Source: Hydra vulgaris (Eukaryota > Cnidaria > Hydrozoa > Anthoathecata > Hydridae). Taken from it: 64,000 nt of DNA. Position 1 is the first letter of the stretch. Each line of letters starts with the position of its first letter. This document shows positions 30,771-39,269 of the stretch, piece after piece. Both the position numbers and the translations under genes were made by a program. Below the pieces are notes generated by a model. That model searched no databases. It was given only the letters and a program-made list of their open reading frames with translations, and was not told the DNA's origin. Location: positions 6,028,501 through 6,092,500 of the forward strand of contig NC_088934.1 in the NCBI RefSeq assembly GCF_038396675.1. Reading direction: 5' to 3'.

Positions 30771-31253
30771 ATGGAAAAGGAAGAAAATAAAGAGTTAAAA
30801 TCACTCGAAATTACAGATATTCATGAATGGTCTTTTTATGAAACAAAAGAGAGCGCTTGTTTTGATCTGAGAAGCTCAAAGGATGTTATACTTCAAGCAC
30901 ATCAACGTATTTTAGTAAGTACTAGAGTGTATATATATGAAATGGATTCAAATTTAGCAGGACAGGTATATTCAAAATCAGGTATAGCTTACAAAAATGG
31001 TGTGGTAGTGTTTAATGCTCCAGGAATAATAGACCCCGATTATAAAGAGGAAGTTAAAGTCTTATTGATGAATCATTCAGAAGAATATTATGTGATTAAA
31101 CGTGGAAATGCTATTGCTCAAATGGGATTTGTGAAAATTTTTAAAGCTGACAAAAACATAATAGAGTTCGATGGGTGTTGTTGTCGTGGAGTGAAAATGT
31201 TAATGATTAAAGATGTAGAAAGAAAGGGTGGTTTTGGTTCCACTGGAAAATAA
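30771..31253 (+). CDS. dut: dUTP pyrophosphatase
   Basis: 160 codons, intact, with all five motifs of the trimeric dUTPase family: ACFDLRS (29-35), YSKSG (67-71), NAPGIIDPDYKEE (82-94), RGNAIAQM (111-118) and RKGGFGSTGK (151-160). It hydrolyses dUTP to dUMP and pyrophosphate, limiting uracil incorporation. Length and motif spacing are normal; motif III has EE where many enzymes have Gly. An insertion-like CCC segment (residues 136-138) precedes motif V. It reads rightward from the divergent promoter. Confidence 0.95.
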   Translation: MEKEENKELKSLEITDIHEWSFYETKESACFDLRSSKDVILQAHQRILVSTRVYIYEMDSNLAGQVYSKSGIAYKNGVVVFNAPGIIDPDYKEEVKVLLMNHSEEYYVIKRGNAIAQMGFVKIFKADKNIIEFDGCCCRGVKMLMIKDVERKGGFGSTGK

Positions 31254-31328
31254 TTTTTTTTTTTTTTTGTAAAATATTTTTGTTATATTTTGTAAATTTT
31301 TTTTATTTTTTTTAGATTAGTAAAAATT

Positions 31329-31868
31329 ATGGCTTCATTTATTTTTACCGAGAATCCGAATTTTTTATTCAATGGATTATGTGTTGACAAAATAAAAAAT
31401 TTAGATTTTCGACTATCCATGTTGGAAGAAATGCATCATAATAATGGTCATGGCAGCAAAATATGGATTTTTGAAAATTTTAAAGAGCAGTTAAAAGATG
31501 AAAGCAAGGCTTATTATAGTGTGCCTTTTTATTATAGAAATTATCAATTTTTAATGAAATTGACTACCCATACGAAATGCGGTAAACATGAAGAAGAAGA
31601 AATTGGTTTATATATAATGATGCGATCTACACCTTATGATGTAGTATTAAAATGGCCTTTTATCAATCGTATTATTACTTTTAAAATATGTGGTCCTCAT
31701 GGTAAACAAATAAAAAAAAGTTTTTCTACTGAAAATAATGTGTCTTTTCAACGTCCAGTTAAAGATCAAGAAAATGTTGGTTATGGATATTGTAATTTTA
31801 TAAAAACAGCAGACATTGACGAATATTTAATTGAAAATAATTTGTATATTAAATGTAAAATAAAGTAA
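31329..31868 (+). CDS. MATH/TRAF-C domain protein, intact
   Basis: 179 codons. Residues 44-179 form a MATH domain: KIWIFENF (44-51), SVPFYYRNYQF (64-74), LKWPF (107-111), the ITFKICGPHG strand pair, SFQRP (139-143), NVGYGY (149-154) and the closing NNLYIKCKI. These landmarks match the TRAF2-type receptor-binding domain, in the same order as in the broken 17597-18674 gene. There is no RING or coiled coil, so it would bind receptor tails without signalling, as a dominant-negative would; that role is inferred. Preceded by T-tract, AG (31314-31315) and a short leader. Confidence 0.75.
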   Translation: MASFIFTENPNFLFNGLCVDKIKNLDFRLSMLEEMHHNNGHGSKIWIFENFKEQLKDESKAYYSVPFYYRNYQFLMKLTTHTKCGKHEEEEIGLYIMMRSTPYDVVLKWPFINRIITFKICGPHGKQIKKSFSTENNVSFQRPVKDQENVGYGYCNFIKTADIDEYLIENNLYIKCKIK

Positions 31869-31999
31869 CTTTTTAACAAATTTGACTGAATTAATAACTT
31901 TTTACTTATAGTTATATTGAATGTAATCACGATTTAAATTATGAATTTAAACATTTATCTGTATAATTTTTTTTATTTTTTAGATAACTAATTAAAAAA

Positions 32000-32428
32000 A
32001 TGAGAGAAGATAAACAATACGTTCTTTGGAGCGCTTGGGATGACATTAAAAAATTAGATTCCGAACAACATACTCGTTTAGAAATTATACTTGTGTTTGT
32101 AGAAGAATGTCAAACTAATTTGTTTAGTGAAGCACTTGATAATATGATTGGAATGAAAATGAAATTTTATCGAACATTTGGAACTATTCGTCAAACTATT
32201 TCATTAAGTTCATATTTAGTTGTTTTTGACAATTTTTATCAACAATGTCAAATTACAAAAAACATGATATCATCATTTGATATAATAGATGAGGATCATA
32301 GTGTAGAAAAATATTTAACAGATGTAAAATTTATCGAAAACACTTTTTTAGAATTAATAATTTTTATTGATAATTATAACGAATGTAATCAAAATTTAGT
32401 ATATCAATTTAATCATTTAACTGTATAA
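32000..32428 (+). CDS. Unknown helical viral protein
   Basis: 142 codons, all-helical pattern (VLWSAWDDIKKLDSEQHTR, then FVEECQTNLFSEALD). Preceded by T-tract, AG (31982-31983) and ACTAATTAAAAAAATG. The following two genes have similar size, composition and leader, suggesting a divergent family. No known domain recognised. Confidence 0.5.
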   Translation: MREDKQYVLWSAWDDIKKLDSEQHTRLEIILVFVEECQTNLFSEALDNMIGMKMKFYRTFGTIRQTISLSSYLVVFDNFYQQCQITKNMISSFDIIDEDHSVEKYLTDVKFIENTFLELIIFIDNYNECNQNLVYQFNHLTV

Positions 32429-32457
32429 TTTTTTTTAAATTAACTAATAAAAAAAAC

Positions 32458-32951
32458 ATGGATAATGAAAAATGGTCTGAGGTGGCATCGAATGGATTAC
32501 CAAATGTTACAAACTACATCATTCTGAACAGAAATTGTGGAAGTTTTTGGAGGAATTATCACCTGTTTTTTATTTTCATTTTGTTATCGTTAAAGAATTT
32601 TCAACCAATGATGATCATCAAGATGGAATATTGGAAGAGATTGAAAAAATAACAAAAATTATAAATAAAAATAACGAGCAAATAAAAAAATATCTCAATA
32701 TACGACATTTTTTAATGGAGTTGGTCAATTTCATGATTATCATTTGCAATGCTGCAATTGAAGAAGACGAATTTATTGTAACAAAAGAAAAAGAAGAATT
32801 TGCAAGAAGAGATGAAGTCATGTTCTCTTATATGAAATTAAACGTGGACATGAAAAATTTTCATTATATTTCAAAGCACGAAGAAAGATTATTGTTAAAA
32901 AAAACAATTAAAAACTGTTTTATGACTACTCTTATAAATATTTTTATATGA
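32458..32951 (+). pseudogene. Helical viral protein, frameshifted
   Basis: ATG 32458 opens a frame (DNEKWSEVASNG) that shifts near 32520 to the frame 32535-32951 (KFLEELSPVFYFHF, IIKNNEQIKKYL-type helices). The leader has the usual form but AA in place of AG, so both the acceptor and the frame are damaged. Related in style to its neighbours. Confidence 0.45.
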
Positions 32952-33083
32952 CTAACTTGTTTTTTAAATTATTTTGTACTTTAAAACTTTGTTTGTACTT
33001 TAAAACTTTGTATTTTAACTTTAAATATTTTGTACTTTTTATACTTTAAAACTTTGTATTTTTTTTAGGTAAACTAATAAAAA

Positions 33084-33425
33084 ATGGATTTCTTTCGAAA
33101 TTATAAATGTGGAAAATATATCTCTTATAAATACAAAAAGTTGGATAAACTTAATGCAGATATTGCTGTCGAATATAAAATAGTAAAATGTTTTGTTAAA
33201 TATGGTGAAGATTTTAAAGTTTTTGTTAAAAATTTTCACGACAACATTTTAAATGAAGCACTAGATGAATTGAACAAATTAATACGAAAAGATGGTGAGA
33301 AAGATGGTTTTATAAACAGATTAAGAACTTTGCAACTGTATATGCAAGCCATGTACAATTTATTTACGACAAATCAAGAAAATATTGGATGGCTTAAAAG
33401 AGAAATAGAAGTAGATAAAGAATAA
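33084..33425 (+). CDS. Unknown helical viral protein
   Basis: 113 codons: a basic N-terminus (YKCGKYISYKYKKLDKL) then amphipathic helices (NILNEALDELNKLIRK). Leader with AG at 33067-33068 and ACTAATAAAAAATG. No family recognised. Confidence 0.5.
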   Translation: MDFFRNYKCGKYISYKYKKLDKLNADIAVEYKIVKCFVKYGEDFKVFVKNFHDNILNEALDELNKLIRKDGEKDGFINRLRTLQLYMQAMYNLFTTNQENIGWLKREIEVDKE

Positions 33426-33446
33426 CAAAAAAAAAGAGATGTGGCT

Positions 33447-33605
33447 ATGTTTGAGTATATTGAAAAAAATGTCCCTGAATTTCACAAAGACATAATGAAA
33501 CATTTTTCTTTTGTCAATAAGACTGAAGAAATAATACGTATTCGCGAAGAATTACAACGTTCGTTTTTAAAAACAATGGAATATTTGAGTACCTTTTTTG
33601 ATTAA
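33447..33605 (+). CDS. Small helical ORF
   Basis: 52 codons (MFEYIEKNVPEFHKDIM and a second helix EEIIRIREELQRSF). It starts 22 nt after the previous stop and lacks the usual leader, so it may be a fragment of a gene of the same helical family. Confidence 0.35.
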   Translation: MFEYIEKNVPEFHKDIMKHFSFVNKTEEIIRIREELQRSFLKTMEYLSTFFD

Positions 33606-33637
33606 ACTTTTTTTTTCTTTAGATTACATAATAAAAA

Positions 33638-33715
33638 ATGGTAAAATTAATAGTACAAACAACAAATAGTAAAATGACAGCAGCATTAACATTGTGTCAA
33701 TACTTAGAATTGTAG
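33638..33715 (+). pseudogene. Truncated viral gene start
   Basis: A perfect leader (T-tract, AG at 33621-33622, ATTACATAATAAAAA) precedes an ATG with only 25 codons (TTNSKMTAALTLCQYLEL). The 150 nt after the stop contain degenerate gtcgaattg-type repeats and no frame. It appears to be a gene whose body has been deleted. Confidence 0.4.
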
Positions 33716-33872
33716 AATTGTCGGATTTTGTCGAATTGGAATTGTCCGGAATGTCGAAAAACTAAAATTGTTTACGCAATAAATGACCAAAGAAATTTTT
33801 TCATAAATAAAATAATTTTTAGTTAATTTTTATTATTTTTTTTTTTGTAATTTTTAGATCACATAATAAAAA

Positions 33873-34121
33873 ATGTCTTTTAATCTTCAAGTCAATAATC
33901 TTATCACAAAACTTTTATTATCAACAGCTGTTATTCACGATCAAACTCAAACGATTGGGAGGTTATTGAATGAAGCAGAATCTTGTCCTAAAGAAAGTTG
34001 TAGAGGGTTAAATACTTGTGAATCTTGCAAAGAAACATACGAATTTGTGCGACGTTATATTCATGAAGAAAATATAAAAAAAACTGTGCTTGAAATGTTT
34101 GAAAATTATACTTTATTATAA
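33873..34121 (+). CDS. Small Cys-motif protein (first of a tandem family)
   Basis: 82 codons. A helical N-terminus is followed by CPKESCRGLNTCESC (four cysteines suited to bind one metal ion) and a C-terminal helix. The leader AG is at 33856-33857 with ACATAATAAAAAATG. Later genes share the LA.C.C....C..C layout. Function unknown. Confidence 0.5.
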   Translation: MSFNLQVNNLITKLLLSTAVIHDQTQTIGRLLNEAESCPKESCRGLNTCESCKETYEFVRRYIHEENIKKTVLEMFENYTLL

Positions 34122-34182
34122 ATCTTTTTTGTAATTATTTTTTGTAATTATTTTTTGTAATTTTCAGATTACATAATAAAAA

Positions 34183-34518
34183 ATGGATGTGGTTTGTGAA
34201 TTTGAAATTGTTAAAAACAAAGATGGAAGCTTTGGTCTTATCGAAGATATTGATCGTGACAACAACGTTGTTTGTTACAGCAATGTTCTTCCAGATTTTA
34301 CAAGACTCACTTATTTGATTGCTAAAGATTTTTTTATGAATGAAAGTGGTTGTTTGGAAGATTGTTTGGAAGATTATCATCTTAAAGAATTGTTTCAAGA
34401 AGAAATGACTCAAGAAGAATTTGACAAATTTGTAAAACAAGTGCGACAAATCAAACCTGAAAAACTGAAAAAATATTCAGAAGAAAAATATTTAAAAAGG
34501 AAAAAGAACTTTTATTAG
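34183..34518 (+). CDS. Unknown acidic viral protein
   Basis: 111 codons. Starts MDVVCEFEIVKNKDGSFGLI, a beta-rich start, then an acidic middle with CLEDCLEDYHLKELFQEE and a lysine-rich end. Leader AG at 34166-34167. Not clearly part of the Cys-motif family. Confidence 0.5.
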   Translation: MDVVCEFEIVKNKDGSFGLIEDIDRDNNVVCYSNVLPDFTRLTYLIAKDFFMNESGCLEDCLEDYHLKELFQEEMTQEEFDKFVKQVRQIKPEKLKKYSEEKYLKRKKNFY

Positions 34519-34532
34519 AAAGTTTTGCTCAT

Positions 34533-34784
34533 TTGTTATTTCAATTTTGGTGGTTAAGTGAAAAGGATTCTGAAATGTGTGAAAAAGTATCAAAAAAAAT
34601 TGGGATTACAAAAACATTACTCAAAGTGATTTGTAAAAAACGTGATTTTGTTTATGATGCTTTATGTAAAATAGCTCAATGTGAATGTACATCTAATTGT
34701 GTATTTTGTAATTTAAATGCTTGTTACATTTATGTTGAATTAAGAAACATTTTTGGTTATTCTTATTTTGGTAGAATTTTTTAA
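34533..34784 (+). CDS. Cys-motif family member without standard leader
   Basis: 83 codons, start uncertain (non-ATG opening near 34533; ATG at 34575 inside). Has SKKIGITKTLLKVICKKRDF, then CECTSNCVFC, matching the SKKLGL...C.C....C..C pattern of its neighbours. No acceptor-like leader, so it may be a fragment fused after duplication. Confidence 0.4.
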   Translation: MLFQFWWLSEKDSEMCEKVSKKIGITKTLLKVICKKRDFVYDALCKIAQCECTSNCVFCNLNACYIYVELRNIFGYSYFGRIF

Positions 34785-34820
34785 AAAATGTATTTTTTTT
34801 TTTAGATTTCATAATAAAAA

Positions 34821-35030
34821 ATGGAAAACAATATAATGTTGGCTTCGAAAAAATTAGGATTGGCTGAAGTATTCTTGAAAATGAATTTTTCATACTATGA
34901 AGACGGAATTAACTATTTGGCTTCGTGTCCTTGCGAACCGAATGATATGTGCACAAAATGTCGAGAGATCAGATCGGAAATTTTATGTTCGGAAACAAAA
35001 TATAAAGATTCTTTATATTGTTTTGTTTAA
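34821..35030 (+). CDS. Cys-motif family member
   Basis: 69 codons: ASKKLGLAEVFLKMNFSY, then CPCEPNDMCTKC. Closest to the next gene, with which it shares its first residues and leader (AG 34804-34805). Four cysteines probably hold one zinc; partner unknown. Confidence 0.5.
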   Translation: MENNIMLASKKLGLAEVFLKMNFSYYEDGINYLASCPCEPNDMCTKCREIRSEILCSETKYKDSLYCFV

Positions 35031-35080
35031 ACTTTGTATTCATTTTTTTGTATTTTTTTTAGATTACATAATTAAAAAAA

Positions 35081-35305
35081 ATGGAAAATAATATATTGTT
35101 AGCTTCACGAAAAGTGGGATTAGCAGAAGTGTTATTAAAAAAGACTTTTTCATACCATAAAGATGAAATTAACAATTTAGCTTTGTGTATTTGTAATCCA
35201 GACGATATGTGTAAAAAATGTAGAAAGATTTGTTTGGAAATTTTAATTTTGGAAGATAATGACTTTGAAAGAAAATATAAACATTCTTTATATATGGATG
35301 AATAA
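35081..35305 (+). CDS. Cys-motif family member
   Basis: 74 codons: ASRKVGLAEVLLKKTFSY, then CICNPDDMCKKC. The best-preserved pair with 34821-35030, indicating a recent duplication that included the leader (AG 35061-35062). Confidence 0.5.
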   Translation: MENNILLASRKVGLAEVLLKKTFSYHKDEINNLALCICNPDDMCKKCRKICLEILILEDNDFERKYKHSLYMDE

Positions 35306-35449
35306 TTATATTTTTATATTGAATTTTTTATATTGAATTTTTGTTTATATTGAATTTTGTTTTAAACTACAATTTTTTGTATTTTTATATTGAATTTTGT
35401 TTAAATTTTGTATACATTTTTTTATATTTTTTTAGATTACATAATAAAA

Positions 35450-35587
35450 ATGGCAGATTGCAATTTGTATATGCTCGTTATTGATGATGAATTATCAGAA
35501 ATAATGAAGAAAAGACTTAATTATTTAGCTTTTTGTCCATGCGATGAAAACGATATGTGTGAAAAATGTAAAGAAATAAAATTGTAA
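35450..35587 (+). CDS. Cys-motif family member, short
   Basis: 45 codons: a different N-terminus, then KRLNYLAFCPCDENDMCEKC, then a stop at 35585. In-frame text resembling relatives continues after the stop, so the C-terminus is probably truncated. Leader AG 35434-35435. About 270 nt of AT-rich spacer with tttatattgaatttt repeats follow. Confidence 0.45.
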   Translation: MADCNLYMLVIDDELSEIMKKRLNYLAFCPCDENDMCEKCKEIKL

Positions 35588-35855
35588 ATTACAGAAAAAA
35601 TCGACTATGAAAAAATTTATAAACATTTTTAATACATGAATGAATAATCTTATTTATATTGAATTTTTTTATATTGTATTTTTTATACTGTATTTTTTGT
35701 ATTTTTCTTAAAACAACAAAAAACTAAAAGTATTTTTTTTTCAAATATAAACATGTGAATTTTTTTATAATTTTAATTAAATTTTGTATACATTTTTTTT
35801 GAAAAAAAAATGTATTGTAATTTTTTATATTTTTTTTTAGATTACATAATAAAAA

Positions 35856-36265
35856 ATGGAACAAGATGACATTATATTGAAAGCTTCAAAAAAAATAGAT
35901 TTAACTAAAGAACAACTCGAATGTCAATGTGATGAATACGACCAATCATTTCTTTGTGTTGTAGTTATTGTGTGGATACAGCTTCAAAAAAAATGGATTT
36001 AACTAAAGAACAACTCTTGAAAATTTATAGAAATCAAAAGAAAAGGATTAAATTTTTGGCCGAATGTCAATGTGAGGAATACGACGAATATCATTTTCTT
36101 TGTTTGTGTTGTAGTTATTGTGTGGATACAGTGAAAGAATTTTACATTTCAATAGTAAAAGCTTCTAACAAACTTGGTTTATCGGTGGATTTATTAAACA
36201 AAACTTTTCATATTCATAGATACGAAATACGTGATTTAGCTAAATGTAATTGTGATTTTGAATAA
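35856..36265 (+). pseudogene. Cys-motif family, internally duplicated and frameshifted
   Basis: A standard leader (AG 35839-35840) and ATG give KASKKIDLTKEQLECQCDEY, then a shift into a frame where the same unit recurs (KKMDLTKEQLLKIYRNQ, CQCEEYDEY, CCSYCVDT), and a further unit (SNKLGLSVDLLNKTF, KCNCDFE). Three repeats of one module sit in about 400 nt. Confidence 0.45.
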
Positions 36266-36381
36266 ATGTGTAATGATTGTGATTATAAAAAATTTTTGGT
36301 TTATCGATGGATTTGTTAAATTAACTATTTTTATAAATTCTTTATTTTTTACTTTATTTTTTTTAAATTACATAATAAAAA

Positions 36382-36837
36382 ATGGAACTAACAGAAAATG
36401 ATTTGGATTTTTTGATGGAAAAAATATACCAATTCAATCAAGCTCACCCAGCTACTTTGGAAGATATTCGAATGCATGCGATTACTTCAAAACAAATTTT
36501 ATGTAATCATTGTAAATGGCATGATTTGAATTACAAGTGGAATGAATTTTTCAATGAAGAAATAAAAAGAATACCTTATATATTGATTTTGATGGTCTTT
36601 CAATATATTAAAATACAGTATCATGTTTATTCGAATTTAAATTTTGAATATTTTTATAATTTTTTTAAATTAAAATGTAAAGAAGATGTATTAAATCATG
36701 TAAAAGAAAAATGTGTAGAAATTGAAAATTGTAAACATTATTTAAATGATTGTGAAGAGTGTGATGATTATAGATATTCTGATGGGGAAAGTTGTTCATT
36801 TATATATTGTGAAAAATGTTTTGATTCAGTGTATTGA
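36382..36837 (+). CDS. Larger cysteine-rich viral protein
   Basis: 151 codons with an N-terminal helix, CNHCKWHD, a hydrophobic/aromatic middle, and a C-terminal cluster (CKHYLNDCEECDDYRY, CSFIYCEKCFD). The leader is standard except AA where AG is expected. Possibly a distant member of the Cys-motif family. Confidence 0.5.
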   Translation: MELTENDLDFLMEKIYQFNQAHPATLEDIRMHAITSKQILCNHCKWHDLNYKWNEFFNEEIKRIPYILILMVFQYIKIQYHVYSNLNFEYFYNFFKLKCKEDVLNHVKEKCVEIENCKHYLNDCEECDDYRYSDGESCSFIYCEKCFDSVY

Positions 36838-36883
36838 TTTTTTTTTTTAGATGAATAAATTAAAAGAAAAACATAATAAAAAA

Positions 36884-37027
36884 ATGTTGGAGTTGTTAAT
36901 TAAACAAAACCTATTGCCTGCAAACGAAATGATACTTGCGAATATTTTGATAGATGAACCAAATGATTTATATTGTAAAGTGGAAAGACTTGTCGATCAG
37001 AACATTATATATATGATGTTTTTATAA
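36884..37027 (+). CDS. Small ORF before the helicase
   Basis: 47 codons (MLELLIKQNLLPANEMILAN, then IDEPNDLYCKVERLVDQNII). Two acceptor-like T-tract/AG sites precede it and follow it. It could be a real small gene or the remnant of one; a second leader at about 37070-37110 has no frame after it. Confidence 0.35.
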   Translation: MLELLIKQNLLPANEMILANILIDEPNDLYCKVERLVDQNIIYMMFL

Positions 37028-37212
37028 AATATGCTGTTATATATTTATATTCAACATAAAAAAAAATTTTTTTTTAGATGAATAATATTAATAAAAATAC
37101 GAACAAATTTAAATGTTAAACTGATTTTGTTATTCTTTTTTATCAAATATACTTATATGTATTTTTTTCAGTAAATAAAAAAAAAAAATTTTTTTCAGCA
37201 AATAATAAAAAA

Positions 37213-38445
37213 ATGTTATCTTTACAACAACAAAAAGCACTTCAATGGCTTAATGAAGGAAAGAGTTTTTTTATTACTGGTGGCGCTGGATGTGGAAAAA
37301 GTTATATCGTCAACCAAATTGCTCAAAGTGAACAAATTTATAAAACAATACATATTACTGCGAGTACTGGAAAAGCAGCTTATTTAATCAATGGTGTCAC
37401 AATACATGCGTTTGCTGGTATAGAAACTGGTGTTAAAAGTGTTGAATATTATAAACGTCATATGCATCCAGACATTAAAAAAACGTGGTTGGAAACTGAT
37501 GTTTTAATTATTGATGAAATTTCAATGATTAACGCTCAATCATTTGATTTATTACATTTAATAGCTTGTGAAATTAGACAATGTTACGATGAATTATTTG
37601 GTGGCGTACAAGTGATTGCTTGTGGTGATTTTTTTCAGTTGCCACCTGTTACAGGACAATTTGTTTTTAAATCACAAATATGGCAACACTACATGACAGA
37701 AGTGTTGGTTTTAACTCAATGCTTTAGACAAATAGACGATGAACAATTTTTTGGAGCTTTAAATGAAATACGTTTTGGTCAAGTTTCAGATCAAACTATT
37801 GATTATTTTATGACGCGATGTTTTGAAAAAGATGAAAATTTAAACTCTAATTATACAAGATTATTTTTTAGAAACATCGAAGTGGATGTTTATAACAATC
37901 AAAAAATGGAGACTATAAAACAAGAAGGGTATTGGTTTTATGCTAAAGATGTTATTAAAAATTGAAATATTCCATGTGCGTTTCAAATTCCAGCAGCTGT
38001 TTATCTTAAAATAGGTGCTATTGTTATGCTTGTAAGAAATATTAATGTGGAAGAAGGTTTGTGCAATGGTACTATTGGTACCGTCATTTTAGTAGAAAAT
38101 AATGCAGTTTGGGTGATGATGAATAAAAAAGAAGTCAAAATTGACTGTGTCAAAGAAGAAATTTTAGATTGCTCTCATGCTGTCGTAGGCTCAAGATTTG
38201 GTTTGCCTTTAAAATTAGCATTTTCTTTTACTGTTTATAAAGCACAAGGGAGTACCATGAATAAAGCCGTTGTTCAATTTAATTCAAAGGCTTTTATTAA
38301 TAGTCTTTATTATGTTTCTTTATCACGAGTTTGAAATATTAACGATATATTTATAATTATTAATAACAAATTTGATTTACGAACACTATTTAAAAGTATT
38401 ACTGTTGATTCTGATGTTTTGGAATTTTATAAAAAATACATGTAA
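37213..38445 (+). pseudogene. PIF1-type superfamily 1 helicase with two in-frame TGA codons
   Basis: A single 410-codon frame broken only by TGA at 37963 and 38332. Walker A GGAGCGKS (residues 23-30), Walker B LIIDEISM (98-105), GDFFQLPPV (138-146), CFRQIDD, then FTVYKAQGSTM and YYVSLSRV: the full PIF1/RecD-like motif order. Both TGAs sit in the string TGAAATATT, one C-to-T step from CGA (Arg). PIF1-type helicases are common in large Polinton-related viruses and serve replication. The start follows AG (37197-37198) and AAATAATAAAAAAATG. Confidence 0.85.
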
Positions 38446-38480
38446 AAAATTTTTTTTTTTAGATTATTAAAAAAAAAAAA

Positions 38481-39238
38481 AATTTGAATATCAAACTGAG
38501 GAAACTCGTTTTTGTATTAAAAGTATATACACGGAACATTTTTTTTACATTAAAGATGCTTATAAAGACGAAGATATTGTAGAAGAATCACAACTTTACT
38601 CTGAAACTCAAAGTCCTGATGAAATTGTTTATCATGTTGAACAAAAAACAATGGAAGGATTTGAAACACAAATGAAAAATAGTATTCTTATTGGTGACTT
38701 GTTTCAAAATTTTATATTGGGTTATAATATTGTTACTTTGTGTTGCAAATCTATTGAAAATGGTTATTGTAAAATAATGAAACGCTGTTACAATTCGCCT
38801 GTTTATTTTATTAAACCTTTAGAAGGACCGACAAATTTACGTTTTATTCAAGATGCTAATGTACGAGCTGTTTTTAACGTTTTAGAAAATGATAGTGGAT
38901 GGAAGATAATACGTTTATGTAATATTAAAATTAAAACTTTATCCAATTTAACAGAAAGATCCATGATGAAATTACGAGATTTTGAATTGTCTGGTTTTAA
39001 AAGAAAAATGCTCATGTCAGATGAACAAATTGAAAAAAAGAAAAAAATCAACAAAACCTATTATGAAAAAAATAAAAAAGTACTAAATCAACGAAGGAAA
39101 AGCAAACGAAAGAAATGCGATAAAACATATTACAAAAAAAATCAACAAAAGAGGAATGAAATAGACGAATGGTTTGGTGAATGGTATAGACCTCATTCTA
39201 TAACACAATGGGAAAAATCACTAAAAAGTTTATCTTAA
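38481..39238 (+). pseudogene. Basic viral protein, start codon lost
   Basis: The leader (T-tract, AG 38461-38462, ATTATTAAAAA) is followed by ATTTGAATATC rather than ATG. The frame is open from there to 39238, so ATG mutation is likely; the first internal ATG is 38651. The C-terminal third is very basic with repeats (KTYYEKNKKVLNQRRK, DKTYYKKNQQKR), then EWYRPHSITQWEKSL. It lies just before the polymerase. Function unknown. Confidence 0.5.
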
Positions 39239-39269
39239 ACTATGCTGTCTTATCAACAAAAAAAAAATG

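Noticed and set aside
33040..33240. Minus-strand frame opposite the 33084 gene
   Set aside because: It is the antisense shadow of a gene that has a standard leader and start.
37963..38334. In-frame TGA codons in the helicase (and 43137 in polymerase) as a recoded Trp/Sec codon
   Set aside because: TAA and TAG also interrupt neighbouring viral genes in the same way, and each TGA is one C-to-T step from CGA (Arg). Ordinary nonsense decay explains all of them.
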